64,000 bases of DNA from Lachnospiraceae bacterium UBA1748 (GTDB lineage: Bacteria > Bacillota > Clostridia > Lachnospirales > Lachnospiraceae): NCBI GenBank assembly GCA_002314855.1, contig DCHQ01000039.1, positions 72,109-136,108 on the forward strand. Reading direction: 5' to 3'. The notes under the pieces are model-generated. The model did no database searches and had not been told where the DNA came from. It was given only the letters and a program-made list of their open reading frames with translations. Shown here in pieces: positions 1 to 8,889 of this stretch. Position 1 is the stretch's first letter; every line of letters starts with the position of its first letter. The position numbers were made by a program, and so were the translations under genes.

Positions 1-1
1 G

Positions 2-193
2 AGAAAAATAACTGGTAATAATCATCTTAGTACCATGATTTTGGGTGGAATAGTTGGATCGTGTTTGCTTCTTGGAGCAGATATTTTAGCTAGAAGTGTG
101 GCTGCCACAGAATTACCTGTAAGTATTTTTACAAGTATTCTTGGAGCGCCATTCCTTATCATATTAATATTTAGGGGGAGACAAAAGCTATGA
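2..193 (+). CDS. FecCD-family ABC transporter permease, C-terminal end (partial)
   Basis: The window opens inside this gene; only about 63 codons remain. They show the typical end of a FecCD/BtuC-type permease: a glycine-rich membrane segment, then GADILARSVA, an ELP motif, and a final GAPFLIILI segment before a charged tail. Such permeases form the channel of iron-siderophore, cobalamin, heme or molybdate importers. The stop codon overlaps the ATG of the next gene (ATGA), so permease and ATPase are translationally coupled. The substrate cannot be read from this fragment, but the ModE-like and MocA-like genes just downstream make molybdate or tungstate a reasonable candidate. Confidence 0.85.
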   Translation, partial: RKITGNNHLSTMILGGIVGSCLLLGADILARSVAATELPVSIFTSILGAPFLIILIFRGRQKL

Positions 194-993
194 GTATTCT
201 TAACGTGTCTAACCTGCGAGCAGGATATGATAAGAAAGATATTATTAATAATGTTTCATTTTCAGTTAATGAAGGGGAACTGGTTGCCGTGCTTGGCGCC
301 AATGGTAGTGGCAAAACCACGTTAGTAAAAGCAATATGTGGAATGATTACGCATAGCGGAGAATGCAGCGTAAGCGGTGAAAGCATAGACAAGCTTAAGT
401 CCAAACAGCTAGCCAGGATGTGCAGCTATATACCACAACAAAGTGGTATTACCATAGATATTTCAGTGATAAATGTGGTACTTATGGGATTTAATCCTTA
501 TCTTGGACTTCTTCAGTATCCTACTGCCAGCATGAAAGAGAAAGCTTATAAGGTGATAGAGCAGGTTGGGCTAAAGGGCAAGGCAGAGGATAATTACTTA
601 TCACTAAGTGAAGGCCAGAAGCAGCTATGTATATTGGCGAGAGCTATGGTGGCTGATAGCAGGTTGTTACTAATGGACGAACCAGAAAGTGCCCTTGATT
701 TTAATGTCAGATATAACGTGATGGAATATATCCGTAGCTGGATCAGTCAGGAGACAGATGGTGGAAAAAGAGCAGCACTAGTTACGCTTCATGATACCAA
801 TCTTGCGCTTAATTATTGCGATAGGTTATTATTGATTAATGATAGTACGATAGCTGATACTGTAAATATCAGGGAAGATGATATTAGTGTAATTCAGGAA
901 AAGCTTCGTATTATATATGGAAGTATTAGCATACAGTCTTTTACCAACAAAAATGGTGATAGACAGTTAGTTATGGTTAGGGAACCAGAATAA
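190..993 (+). CDS. ABC transporter ATP-binding protein (FecE/BtuD/MolC type)
   Basis: This 267-residue protein is the ATPase of the importer begun upstream. It has a Walker A GANGSGKTT near residues 36-44, a Q-loop, an LSEGQKQ signature near 139-145 and a Walker B RLLLMDE near 158-164. After Walker B it reads PES where most relatives have PTS, a mild change. An H-loop histidine follows in VTLHDTN. Length and layout match the FecE family that pairs with FecCD permeases. It overlaps the permease stop by four bases, and its own stop overlaps the ATG of the ModE-like gene. The metal, vitamin or oxyanion specificity is inferred only from neighbours. Confidence 0.9.
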   Translation: MSILNVSNLRAGYDKKDIINNVSFSVNEGELVAVLGANGSGKTTLVKAICGMITHSGECSVSGESIDKLKSKQLARMCSYIPQQSGITIDISVINVVLMGFNPYLGLLQYPTASMKEKAYKVIEQVGLKGKAEDNYLSLSEGQKQLCILARAMVADSRLLLMDEPESALDFNVRYNVMEYIRSWISQETDGGKRAALVTLHDTNLALNYCDRLLLINDSTIADTVNIREDDISVIQEKLRIIYGSISIQSFTNKNGDRQLVMVREPE

Positions 994-1334
994 TGAAGGC
1001 TGTAACAAAAGTAGTTTTTTATGATGATGAAAATGAGAAATTCTTTGGAGAGGGTCCTTGCAGACTACTAAGACTAGTGGAGGAAACAGGATCACTTAAT
1101 TCGGCAGCTAATGTTATGGGTATGGCTTACACCAAAGCCCTTAAGATTCTTAAGAATGCCGAGAAGGCCCTTGGCTTTAAGCTTACTATCCGAAGTGTAG
1201 GTGGTAAGGATGGTGGCGGCAGTATGCTTACCAAAGAGGGAAAGGAATGGCTAAGTCGATATGAAGAATATCGTGATGCCTGTATAAGCGCCAATGAAGA
1301 ATTGTACGCCAAGTATTTTGACAAGTTGCAATAA
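993..1334 (+). CDS. ModE-like winged-helix DNA-binding protein without TOBE domains
   Basis: The 113 residues resemble the N-terminal DNA-binding domain of ModE: GPCRLLRLVEETGSLNSAA leads into a LysR-type helix-turn-helix, followed by GFKLTIRSVGG and a GGGSMLT wing. Full ModE carries two molybdate-binding TOBE (Mop) repeats after this domain; here the protein ends at about residue 113, so a ligand-sensing part is absent. Stand-alone proteins of this kind are common beside molybdenum-enzyme genes in anaerobes. It overlaps the upstream ATPase stop and is followed by a MocA-like gene, which supports a molybdenum or tungsten link. How it would sense metal is not visible. Confidence 0.8.
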   Translation: MKAVTKVVFYDDENEKFFGEGPCRLLRLVEETGSLNSAANVMGMAYTKALKILKNAEKALGFKLTIRSVGGKDGGGSMLTKEGKEWLSRYEEYRDACISANEELYAKYFDKLQ

Positions 1335-1923
1335 TACTAATCTATATCCAGTTGGCTGTGTAATCATGGCATCAGGGGTTGGCAGCCGTTTTGGCGGCGA
1401 CAAGCTCATGGTCGATTTTGGCGGCAGACCTATGATTGACTGGGTGTTAGATGCTACATCTGATTTATTCCAATCTAGAATCGTCGTGACAAGAAACCAG
1501 GATGTTAAGGATTACTGTGAAAAGAAGGGTATAGAAGTCATATATCACGAGATGCCAGGGCAGAATGATACAGTGCGTCTTGGCGTAGAGCATATGCCTG
1601 GTAGCGTGAAGGGTTGTATGTTCTTTGTAAGTGATCAGCCATTTTTGACAAAGACAAGTATTAAGGCATTACTGGATGCTGCAGTACTTAGTCCAGATAA
1701 AATTTGGCGCGTGGCTTATAAGGATAGAGTAGGAGCACCAGTGTACTTTCCAGTTAGCCTTTTCTCTGAGCTTAAGGAACTGCCATTTGATAAAGGCGGA
1801 AGCGTGGTTATTAAAAATCATATTAATAAGGTAGAAACAGTAGAAGTTTTGTCCGAGATTGAACTAGAAGACATAGATACTAAAAAAGACTACGAATTGT
1901 GGGGACGTTTATTATGTCAGTAA
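1294..1923 (+). CDS. MocA/MobA-type nucleotidyltransferase (NTP_transf_3)
   Basis: The protein begins with a nucleotide-binding strand and loop, VIMASGVGSRFGGDKL, then FGGRPMIDW, and later SDQPFL and a GAPVYF motif. This order matches the MocA/MobA-like family that transfers CMP or GMP to molybdenum cofactor. About 200 residues is the usual size. The start is uncertain: the ATG used here overlaps the ModE-like gene by 41 bases; a TTG at 1318 is also possible, whereas the ATG at 1366 would remove the first beta strand. Its position next to a ModE-like protein supports a cofactor role in a molybdenum hydroxylase pathway, although no hydroxylase gene is in the window. Confidence 0.75.
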   Translation: MKNCTPSILTSCNNTNLYPVGCVIMASGVGSRFGGDKLMVDFGGRPMIDWVLDATSDLFQSRIVVTRNQDVKDYCEKKGIEVIYHEMPGQNDTVRLGVEHMPGSVKGCMFFVSDQPFLTKTSIKALLDAAVLSPDKIWRVAYKDRVGAPVYFPVSLFSELKELPFDKGGSVVIKNHINKVETVEVLSEIELEDIDTKKDYELWGRLLCQ

Positions 1924-2891
1924 AAAGTGATTTATTAGCATTATTAACAGAACATTTAGGAAATTATGTATCAGGTGAAGAGATAGCAGAGAGAATTGGC
2001 TGCACAAGAGGCGCAGTGTGGAAAGCTGTTAAGGCACTTAATAATGAAGGATACAATATTACAGGTGTTAATAATAAAGGATATATGCTTGGAGACGAGT
2101 CCGATGTTCTTGATGAAAAGACGATCCGAGATGCTCTTGGAAAAGAATACTCTGATATGGATATACATATTCATAAGGTTATTGATTCGACCAATACAGA
2201 GATTAGTCGTTTATCGGCAGCAGGAGCTAAGGAAGGAACTGTAGTTATAGCAGCAGAGCAGACTGCTGGGAAAGGTCGAAGAGGCCGAAGTTTTTATTCT
2301 CCAGCTGAGTCAGGAATATATATGAGTATTCTTCTTAGACCAACTCTTCCAATGGAGCAGAGCGTGCGTATTACGACTGCGGCAGCAAGTAGCGTGGCCG
2401 AAGCCATTGAAGAAGTGACAGGTGTACCAGCAGGTATCAAATGGGTCAATGATATATATGTTGGAGGCAGCAAGGTTTGCGGTATATTAACCGAGGCTTC
2501 GTTTAGTATTGAAGATAATAAGCTTGATTGTATTATTCTTGGAATTGGAATCAATCTTTATCAGCCAGATAGCGATTTTCCAGATGATATAAAAAATGTT
2601 GCCGGATTTATATGTGATAACAAGTCCTTTTCTTATAAGAACAAACTGATAGCCAGCATTATTAAACATTTTATGACTTATTACAGCGAGATAAGCAGTG
2701 GAAGCTATATGGAGGCCTACAGAAAAAGGCTTTTATGGATTGGAGAAAATATCAATATTATCTCTGGTGACAATAAAATTCCAGCTGTCTTACTTGGCGT
2801 GGATGATGAGTGCCATTTGAAAGTGCGCTATACTGAAGGCAGCGAGGATGCGGTTTCATCAGGAGAAATAAGTATTAGATTACAGAACTAG
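1914..2891 (+). CDS. birA: Biotin--protein ligase / biotin repressor BirA
   Basis: This is a two-function BirA of about 325 residues. Residues 1-60 form a winged helix-turn-helix (RIGCTRGAVWKAVKALNNEG), the catalytic domain carries the biotinyl-AMP loop GKGRRGRSF and the KWVNDI motif, and a small C-terminal domain follows. It attaches biotin to carboxylase carrier proteins and, when loaded, represses biotin genes. ATG 1914 is chosen because a GGGG stretch lies at suitable distance; a GTG at 1899 is the alternative. It overlaps the upstream gene by 10 bases. The fatty-acid operon 7 kb downstream needs a biotinylated carrier, but no carrier gene is in the window. Confidence 0.92.
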   Translation: MSVKSDLLALLTEHLGNYVSGEEIAERIGCTRGAVWKAVKALNNEGYNITGVNNKGYMLGDESDVLDEKTIRDALGKEYSDMDIHIHKVIDSTNTEISRLSAAGAKEGTVVIAAEQTAGKGRRGRSFYSPAESGIYMSILLRPTLPMEQSVRITTAAASSVAEAIEEVTGVPAGIKWVNDIYVGGSKVCGILTEASFSIEDNKLDCIILGIGINLYQPDSDFPDDIKNVAGFICDNKSFSYKNKLIASIIKHFMTYYSEISSGSYMEAYRKRLLWIGENINIISGDNKIPAVLLGVDDECHLKVRYTEGSEDAVSSGEISIRLQN

Positions 2892-2902
2892 GCGTATATT
2901 CA

Positions 2903-2932
2903 TTGACTTTTTTATCATTATGCTACTATAAT
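2903..2932 (+). promoter_or_regulatory. Sigma-A type promoter of the amino-acid transporter
   Basis: TTGACT at 2903-2908 and TATAAT at 2927-2932 are separated by 18 bases. It sits between the birA stop and the solute-binding gene and is a close match to the housekeeping consensus. Confidence 0.75.
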
Positions 2933-2979
2933 AGCGTGGTATCGCGTTAGCACGATAAAGTTATATGGAGGAATTTATT

Positions 2980-3807
2980 ATGAGTAAAAAGTTTTTAGCA
3001 TTATTACTCAGCGCTATGTGCGTATTTATGCTTTGCGCTTGTGGTAATAACAATGCAACAGTTGCTGACAATCAGTCAGCAGACAGTGAGACAGCAGCAG
3101 TTGCTGATATCGACAAGATTAAGCAGGCTGGTGTATTAGTAGTTGGTGTAACAGATTTCGAGCCAATGGATTACATTGATGCAGATGGTAACTGGGTTGG
3201 TTTTGATGCTGATCTTGCTACAGAGTTCGCTAAGAGCCTTGGAGTTGAAGTTAAGTTTGTTGAGATCGACTGGGATAACAAGGTTATGGAGCTTAACGGC
3301 GGCACAGTTGATTGTATCTGGAATGGTATGACTCTTACAGATGAAGTTATGAGCTCAATGAGCTGTTCTAATGCATACTGCAACAACGCTCAGGTAGTAA
3401 TCGTTAATAAGGATGTTGCAGTTGATTATGATTCAGTAGACAAGCTTGGCGATCTTAATTTCGCAGTAGAAGCTGGTTCAGCAGGTGCTGAGCAGGCTCA
3501 GGCTAACAACCTTAACTATACAGAAGTTCAGAACCAGGCAAGTGCACTTATGGAAGTTGCAGCTGGTACTTCTGATGCAGCTATCATCGATTCACTTATG
3601 GCAGCAGCTATGGTTGGTGAGGGTACAAGCTACGAGAACCTTACTTATACAGTAGGTCTTAATGAAGAAAAGTATGGAGTAGGATTCCGTCAGGGTTCTG
3701 ACCTTACAGCAGCTCTTAACGAGTACTTTAAGACAAGCTACAGCGATGGTTCAATGAAGGCTATTGCTGAGAAGTATGGTGTTCAGGCAGCTCTTATCGA
3801 GCAGTAA
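2980..3807 (+). CDS. Amino-acid ABC transporter substrate-binding lipoprotein (SBP_bac_3)
   Basis: The 275-residue protein has a lipoprotein signal peptide ending at LCAC (Cys about 21), a short polar linker, and an SBP_bac_3 fold with the typical FEPMDYIDADGNWVGFDADLA start and a VEAGSAGAEQA hinge region. It captures a polar amino acid outside the cell and hands it to the permease and ATPase that follow. ATG 2980 is preferred over the in-frame ATG at 2965 because GGAGG at 2967 gives a proper ribosome binding site. A strong terminator hairpin follows, so this gene is expected to be made in excess over the membrane parts. The exact amino acid is unknown. Confidence 0.92.
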   Translation: MSKKFLALLLSAMCVFMLCACGNNNATVADNQSADSETAAVADIDKIKQAGVLVVGVTDFEPMDYIDADGNWVGFDADLATEFAKSLGVEVKFVEIDWDNKVMELNGGTVDCIWNGMTLTDEVMSSMSCSNAYCNNAQVVIVNKDVAVDYDSVDKLGDLNFAVEAGSAGAEQAQANNLNYTEVQNQASALMEVAAGTSDAAIIDSLMAAAMVGEGTSYENLTYTVGLNEEKYGVGFRQGSDLTAALNEYFKTSYSDGSMKAIAEKYGVQAALIEQ

Positions 3808-3822
3808 TTGTATTATAAACAT

Positions 3823-3856
3823 AGGACGCTGCGGGACTACCCGTAGCGTCCTTTTT
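3823..3856 (+). terminator. Intergenic terminator/attenuator within the transporter operon
   Basis: A 13-bp stem with one G-T pair (3823-3835 with 3840-3852), ACTA loop and a T-run ends 20 bases before the permease start. Placed between binding protein and permease it probably lets only part of the transcripts continue. Confidence 0.85.
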
Positions 3857-3876
3857 ATGAAATGATCGGGGTATAT

Positions 3877-4563
3877 ATGGAACAGTTTTTGGAACAGTTT
3901 CCGATAGTAATTAATTCATTAAATGTTGGTTTTCTGCAGACACTTAAGCTTTTTGCAGTCACACTTATTGGTGCTTTGCCACTTGGTCTTCTTATATCAT
4001 TTGGCACAAGATCAAAAATCAAGATAATAAGCGGCTTTTTTAAGATAATCATCTGGATTGTCAGAGGTACACCTCTTATGATTCAGCTCCTTATCATTTT
4101 TTATTTTCCAGGATTGGTTCTTAATAAGCCAATATGGGGAGGCTCAGAGGCTGGAAGATTTGCAGCCAGTAGTGTAGCATTTATTTTCAACTATGCTTGC
4201 TATTTCTCAGAAATCTTCCGTGGTGGTATTCAGAGCATTCCTGTTGGTCAGGATGAAGCAGGCTTTGTTCTTGGTATGACTAAGACTCAGATATTCTTCA
4301 GGGTTAAGCTTCTGCAGATGATCAAACGTATAGTGCCACCCATGTCCAATGAAATATTAACTCTTGTTAAGGATACTTCTCTTGCACGTATCATTGCTCT
4401 TCAGGAGATTATTTGGGCAGGACAGGCATTCATGAAAGGTTCACAGGGCATATCAGGTGCCATTTGGCCACTTTTCTTCACAGCAATATATTACCTTGTA
4501 TTCAATGGAATTCTTACAGTATTGTTTGGAAGAATAGAAAAGAAGCTGGAGTATTTTAAGTAG
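3877..4563 (+). CDS. Amino-acid ABC transporter permease (HisM/GlnP family)
   Basis: About 228 residues with an N-terminal segment typical of polar amino-acid permeases, several membrane helices, and the EAA-like loop GQDEAGFVLGMTKTQIFFRVKLLQM that docks the ATPase. The later DTSLARIIALQEI stretch is also characteristic. The start at ATG 3877 follows a GGGG site at 3868; the ATG at 3862 has none. It forms the channel with the ATPase encoded immediately downstream. Only one permease gene is present, so the channel is probably a homodimer. Confidence 0.92.
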   Translation: MEQFLEQFPIVINSLNVGFLQTLKLFAVTLIGALPLGLLISFGTRSKIKIISGFFKIIIWIVRGTPLMIQLLIIFYFPGLVLNKPIWGGSEAGRFAASSVAFIFNYACYFSEIFRGGIQSIPVGQDEAGFVLGMTKTQIFFRVKLLQMIKRIVPPMSNEILTLVKDTSLARIIALQEIIWAGQAFMKGSQGISGAIWPLFFTAIYYLVFNGILTVLFGRIEKKLEYFK

Positions 4564-4579
4564 GTACTGGGGGAGAGAT

Positions 4580-5368
4580 ATGGCATTATTAGAAGTTAAC
4601 CACATATGCAAGTCATTCAAGCATGTGGAGGTATTAAAAGATATTAACTTTTCATTAGACAAGGGTGATGTCCTTGCAATCATTGGTTCATCAGGAAGTG
4701 GTAAGACAACTCTTCTTCGTTGCCTTAATTTCCTTGAAAGACCTGACAGCGGAGTTATATGTGTGGATGGCAAGAATATATTTGATTCTAATGACCCTTC
4801 ATTATTAAAGGAATCAGTTATTCGTCAGAACAGACTTCACTTTGGTATGGTATTCCAGCAGTTCAATCTATTTCCACAGTATACTGTGCTTGGAAACCTG
4901 ACACTTGCAGCTAAGCTTGCTGCCAAGAACTCTTATGCCAAAGATAAAGATGGTGATAATTCATCTGAAAAGGCAGTTTTAGATGATATTGACAAGAGAG
5001 CCATGCAGCTTCTTGAAAAGGTAGGACTTACCGCTAAGAAGGATTCGTATCCTTGTGAGCTGTCAGGTGGACAGCAGCAGAGAGTCGCAATTGCGAGAGC
5101 GCTTATGCTTACTCCTGATATCCTTTGTTTCGATGAGCCAACAAGTGCTCTTGATCCAGAGCTTACCAAGGAAGTACTTCGAGTTATTAGGGGACTTAAG
5201 AGCTCAGACAGTACTATGATAGTAGTTACTCATGAGATGGATTTTGCCAGAGAGGTAGCTGATAAGGTTATATTCATGGCCAATGGTATTATAGAAGAGG
5301 CTGGAACCTCGGAGGAAGTATTTACCAATCCAAAGAGTCCTATATTAAAGAACTTTTTGAATTCATAG
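4580..5368 (+). CDS. Amino-acid ABC transporter ATP-binding protein (GlnQ/HisP family)
   Basis: The 262-residue ATPase has Walker A GSSGSGKTT near residue 36, Q-loop VFQQFNLFP, signature LSGGQQQR and Walker B ILCFDEPTSALDPE, followed by VTHEMDFAREV, all hallmarks of polar amino-acid importers. An insertion of about 20 polar residues (NSYAKDKDGDNSSEK region) lies between Q-loop and signature and is longer than in most GlnQ proteins. A GGGGGAGA ribosome binding site precedes the ATG, 17 bases after the permease stop. It energises the transporter begun at 2980. Confidence 0.93.
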   Translation: MALLEVNHICKSFKHVEVLKDINFSLDKGDVLAIIGSSGSGKTTLLRCLNFLERPDSGVICVDGKNIFDSNDPSLLKESVIRQNRLHFGMVFQQFNLFPQYTVLGNLTLAAKLAAKNSYAKDKDGDNSSEKAVLDDIDKRAMQLLEKVGLTAKKDSYPCELSGGQQQRVAIARALMLTPDILCFDEPTSALDPELTKEVLRVIRGLKSSDSTMIVVTHEMDFAREVADKVIFMANGIIEEAGTSEEVFTNPKSPILKNFLNS

Positions 5369-5385
5369 TTATTATGAGTTCATTG

Positions 5386-5394
5386 TGATATAAT
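5386..5394 (+). promoter_or_regulatory. Extended -10 promoter candidate for secDF
   Basis: TGA followed by TATAAT forms an extended -10 element (TGnTATAAT) 40 bases before the secDF start. No good -35 box is visible at the usual spacing, which extended -10 promoters can lack. Confidence 0.5.
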
Positions 5395-5433
5395 ATTAAG
5401 GTTGATTTAAAAGATAAGAAAGGTTGTTTTAAC

Positions 5434-7848
5434 ATGAAAAAATCAAGTGCAGCGCTTTTACTAGCATTAGTATTAGCCATTATGGTTGGTTTTGGATACA
5501 TCATGGCAAATGGTGTTGATGAAAGAGGCAGCGGAGCTATCAAGAACACTAAGCTTGGTCTTGACCTTGCAGGTGGTGTTAGTATCACATATCAGGCAGC
5601 AGGAGACACAAATCCTACTCCAACAGAGATTTCTGATACTATTGAAAAGCTTCGTAAGAGAGTAGAGAAGTACTCGACAGAGGCAGGAGTATATCAGGAA
5701 GGTGATAATCGTATCAGTATTGAAATTCCTGGCGTTAAGGATGCTGAAGCAGTACTTGCTGATCTTGGTTCTCCAGGACAGTTATACTTTATTCGTGCTA
5801 TGGGTCCAGATGGTATTCTTAACTATGGCTACAGAAACTACTTGGATATGCCAGTATATTCAGAAAAGGATACATACTTCGTATTCTCAGATGCCGATGG
5901 TGGTTTCCTTTATGATGACAAGACAAGCGAAATAGTAGTTGATGCTGATGGCAATCCAGTAATGTATAAGATTAAGGATGTTTCTTCTATTAATAGAGAG
6001 TATATTCTTACTAAGCCGCTTGAGCAGATTATTGCTGAAGGTAGTGCAGTTCTCTCTGGTACAGATGTTGCCAAGAGTGAGGGCGGTGCTTTTACAGATA
6101 AGAATGATAAGCAGGAATTCCTAGTTCAGCTTAAGTTCACAGAAGAGGGTGCTAAGATATTTGCTGAGGAAACAGCAGCAGTAGTATCTAAGACAGGTCT
6201 TCCAGGAACAATTGGTATTTACTACGATGGAAAGCTTATTTCAGTACCTAACGTACAGACAGCTATTACTGGTGGTGAAGGTCAGATTTCTGGTATGGGC
6301 AGCTACGAAGAGGCTGACAAGCTTGCTCAGAGTATTCGTATCGGTGGTCTTTCACTTGAACTTGAAGAGCTTCGTAGTAACGTGGTTGGTGCTCAGCTTG
6401 GTGCCGATGCTATTTCAACAAGTATTCTTGCTGGTCTTATCGGTGTTGGTATAATCATGATCTTCATGGTTATCGTATATAGAATACCAGGTCTTGTTGC
6501 TTCAATCGCACTTGTTGCTTATACAATGATGATGATGCTTTGTGTCAACTTCCTTGGTATTACAATGACACTTCCAGGTATCGCAGGTATCATCCTTTCA
6601 ATTGGTATGGCGGTCGATGCCAACGTTATTATTTTCGCTCGTATACGAGAAGAGCTTGCAATTGGTATGACAGTAGAGTCTTCTATTAAGTCAGGTTTCA
6701 ATAAGGCTCTTTCAGCCATCATCGATGGTAATATTACAACACTTATTGCTGCTGTAGTTCTTATGGCTATTGGTAGTGGTACAATCAAGGGATTTGCTTA
6801 TACACTTGCTCTTGGTATCGTGCTTTCAATGATTACAGCACTTTTCGTTACAAAGCTTTTACTTAACTGCTTCTTTGCTCTTGGTTTCAAGGATGCTAAG
6901 TGGATCGGTAAGGTTAAGGAAGTTAAGACAATCAACTTCCTTGGTAAGAACAAGTTATACTTTGGTGTTTCAGGTGCAATTATTGCAGTAGGTATTATCG
7001 TTATGGTTATTATGGGAATCACAACTGGTGACCCACTTAACTACTCACTTGATTTCAAGGGTGGTACAGCTACTACAGTTGATTTTGAAACACTTCAGAC
7101 AGCTGAATATATTGATGGTACTATTGTTGCTGATATTGAGAAGATCACAGGCGATGCCAATGTTCTTTGGACAACAGTTAACAATACTAACCAGGTTATC
7201 TTCAAGACTCGTGAGTTTTCAGAGGATGAGAGAGAAGAGTTTAAGCAGCTTATGATGACTAAGTATGGCGTACAGGATCAGAAGATATCTGTTGAGACTA
7301 TCAGCTCTACTATCTCAGGCGAGATGCTTAAGAGTGCTATTATGGCTGTAATAGTTGCAGCAGGATGTATGCTTATTTATATCTGGTTTAGATTCTCTGA
7401 TTTCAGATTTGGTGCCAGTGCGGTAGCTGCTCTTGTTCATGACGTATTTGTAGTTATTACTTTCTACGCATGTGTAAGACTTAGCGTTGGTAGTACATTC
7501 ATTGCATGTATTCTTACTATCGTAGGTTACTCAATTAACGCAACCATCGTAGTATTTGACCGAATCAGAGAGAATCTTCGTGCTGACAGAAAGAAGAGAA
7601 CATTCTCTATAGAAGATACAGTTAATAAGAGTATTACTCAGACATTAACTCGTTCAATCTTCACATCACTTACTACATTCATTACAGTAGCAGTTCTTTA
7701 TATACTGGGTGTATCGTCAATTAAGGAATTTGCACTTCCACTTATGATTGGTATCGTAAGTGGTACATATTCATCAGTATGCTTAACAGGTGCTATGTGG
7801 AATTTACTTCGTAATAAATTCCCACAGACTGAAGAAGACGATGATTAA
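5434..7848 (+). CDS. secDF: Protein translocase subunits SecD and SecF, fused
   Basis: At 804 residues this is a natural SecD-SecF fusion. After an N-terminal membrane helix come the SecD marks GLDLAGGVSITYQ and a periplasm-facing P1 domain, then six helices with GADAI and GMAVDANVIIFARIREEL; a second half starting near residue 500 carries DFKGGTA, and IVGYSINATIVVFDRIREN typical of SecF. The complex uses the ion gradient to help pull secreted proteins through SecYEG. Fusion of the two parts is common in Bacilli and some Clostridia. The gene stands alone between a promoter-like element and a strong terminator. Confidence 0.95.
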   Translation: MKKSSAALLLALVLAIMVGFGYIMANGVDERGSGAIKNTKLGLDLAGGVSITYQAAGDTNPTPTEISDTIEKLRKRVEKYSTEAGVYQEGDNRISIEIPGVKDAEAVLADLGSPGQLYFIRAMGPDGILNYGYRNYLDMPVYSEKDTYFVFSDADGGFLYDDKTSEIVVDADGNPVMYKIKDVSSINREYILTKPLEQIIAEGSAVLSGTDVAKSEGGAFTDKNDKQEFLVQLKFTEEGAKIFAEETAAVVSKTGLPGTIGIYYDGKLISVPNVQTAITGGEGQISGMGSYEEADKLAQSIRIGGLSLELEELRSNVVGAQLGADAISTSILAGLIGVGIIMIFMVIVYRIPGLVASIALVAYTMMMMLCVNFLGITMTLPGIAGIILSIGMAVDANVIIFARIREELAIGMTVESSIKSGFNKALSAIIDGNITTLIAAVVLMAIGSGTIKGFAYTLALGIVLSMITALFVTKLLLNCFFALGFKDAKWIGKVKEVKTINFLGKNKLYFGVSGAIIAVGIIVMVIMGITTGDPLNYSLDFKGGTATTVDFETLQTAEYIDGTIVADIEKITGDANVLWTTVNNTNQVIFKTREFSEDEREEFKQLMMTKYGVQDQKISVETISSTISGEMLKSAIMAVIVAAGCMLIYIWFRFSDFRFGASAVAALVHDVFVVITFYACVRLSVGSTFIACILTIVGYSINATIVVFDRIRENLRADRKKRTFSIEDTVNKSITQTLTRSIFTSLTTFITVAVLYILGVSSIKEFALPLMIGIVSGTYSSVCLTGAMWNLLRNKFPQTEEDDD

Positions 7849-7860
7849 TTAAAATCTTTA

Positions 7861-7892
7861 AATCCCCAGAGAAATCTGGGGATTATTTTTTT
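7861..7892 (+). terminator. Intrinsic terminator after secDF
   Basis: Perfect 10-bp stem (7861-7870 with 7875-7884), GAAA tetraloop and seven T residues. Confidence 0.95.
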
Positions 7893-7919
7893 AGAGTAAA
7901 AAGAAAAAGGGGAATAAAT

Positions 7920-8726
7920 ATGAGAAAATTTTTATTAGCTTCATCAGTGGTATTGATGCTTGCATTAGTTGGCTGTGGTTCTACTGATAATACTAGTACT
8001 GAGATAGATGTTGCGACAGATAATCAGCCAGTATCAGAAGAGGTGGTAAGTGACGAATCTTCACCTGATGATACTGATGCGGCAGTGGAAAGCGAAGCTC
8101 AGGATGAAACAGAGGAAGCTTCCGCTTGTACAACACTTACATATATTGGCCATGCCAGTGTCAAAATTGTGGCCAAGGATGGAACAGAACTTTTAATTGA
8201 TCCTAATTACGAAGAGTGGGATTGGAAGGCTGAGAATCCGGATATTGTTATTGTTACTCATGGTCACGGTGATCATACACCTAACTATAATCTTACTATG
8301 TCAGATGAGTGTACATTTATTAACTATAAGGATGCACATACAGGCGACACATATGAAAGCTATGATGTTGGACCATACCACATCGAAGCCGTACCAGCAG
8401 CTAACGAAAATCATGATATTAAGTACTGTGTTGGATATATTGTAACTGTTGACGGAGTATCAGTTTATCATGCAGGTGATACATCAAAACTTGATTCAAT
8501 GAGTGAGCTTGCTGACAAGAATATTGATTATGCTATGTACCCAATTGATGGCGTATATAACATGGATGCAGTAGAAGCCACAGAAGTTGCAGCTATGGTT
8601 GGTGCCAAGAATAACATACCTATTCATGAACTCAATGAAGATGGTCAGCCAGCCAAGGAGGATAACTTTACTCCAGATGGTAAGCTTGTTCTTAGCTATG
8701 GTGAGACCATAGTTATTGCAGAGTAA
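7920..8726 (+). CDS. Lipoprotein with metallo-beta-lactamase fold
   Basis: The 268-residue precursor has a lipobox LVGCG near Cys 19, an acidic Ser/Glu/Asp-rich spacer to about residue 65, and then a UPF0173-like metallo-beta-lactamase fold: LTYIGHASVKI, LLIDPN, the metal motif HGHGDH, NENH and YHAGDTS. Members hydrolyse phosphoesters or other ester-like bonds, but the substrate of this branch is unknown. Most UPF0173 relatives are cytoplasmic, so an exported, lipid-anchored copy is notable. It has its own GGGG ribosome site and is bounded by terminators on both sides, so it is monocistronic. Confidence 0.82.
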   Translation: MRKFLLASSVVLMLALVGCGSTDNTSTEIDVATDNQPVSEEVVSDESSPDDTDAAVESEAQDETEEASACTTLTYIGHASVKIVAKDGTELLIDPNYEEWDWKAENPDIVIVTHGHGDHTPNYNLTMSDECTFINYKDAHTGDTYESYDVGPYHIEAVPAANENHDIKYCVGYIVTVDGVSVYHAGDTSKLDSMSELADKNIDYAMYPIDGVYNMDAVEATEVAAMVGAKNNIPIHELNEDGQPAKEDNFTPDGKLVLSYGETIVIAE

Positions 8727-8751
8727 GAGTTAGAAGATATTAGTTATATAG

Positions 8752-8787
8752 AAGCCTGATGGGATGAAAATCTCATCGGGCTTTTTT
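8752..8787 (+). terminator. Intrinsic terminator before the fab promoter
   Basis: 14-bp stem with two G-T pairs (8752-8765 with 8770-8783), GAAA loop and T-run; it insulates the lipoprotein gene from the fab operon. Confidence 0.93.
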
Positions 8788-8847
8788 GTTTTCATAAATA
8801 TGTTACAAAAAAGTTGCAAAATACTTCGAAAATCAAACAATAATATA

Positions 8848-8876
8848 TTGACAATCAAAGTATCTGGTTGTAGAAT
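8848..8876 (+). promoter_or_regulatory. Sigma-A promoter of the fatty-acid operon
   Basis: TTGACA (8848-8853) and TAGAAT (8871-8876) with a 17-base spacer, the best promoter match in the window. The spacer contains ATCAAAG, a half-site of the FabT-type operator just downstream. Confidence 0.85.
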
Positions 8877-8889
8877 GCATTTTGTTGAT

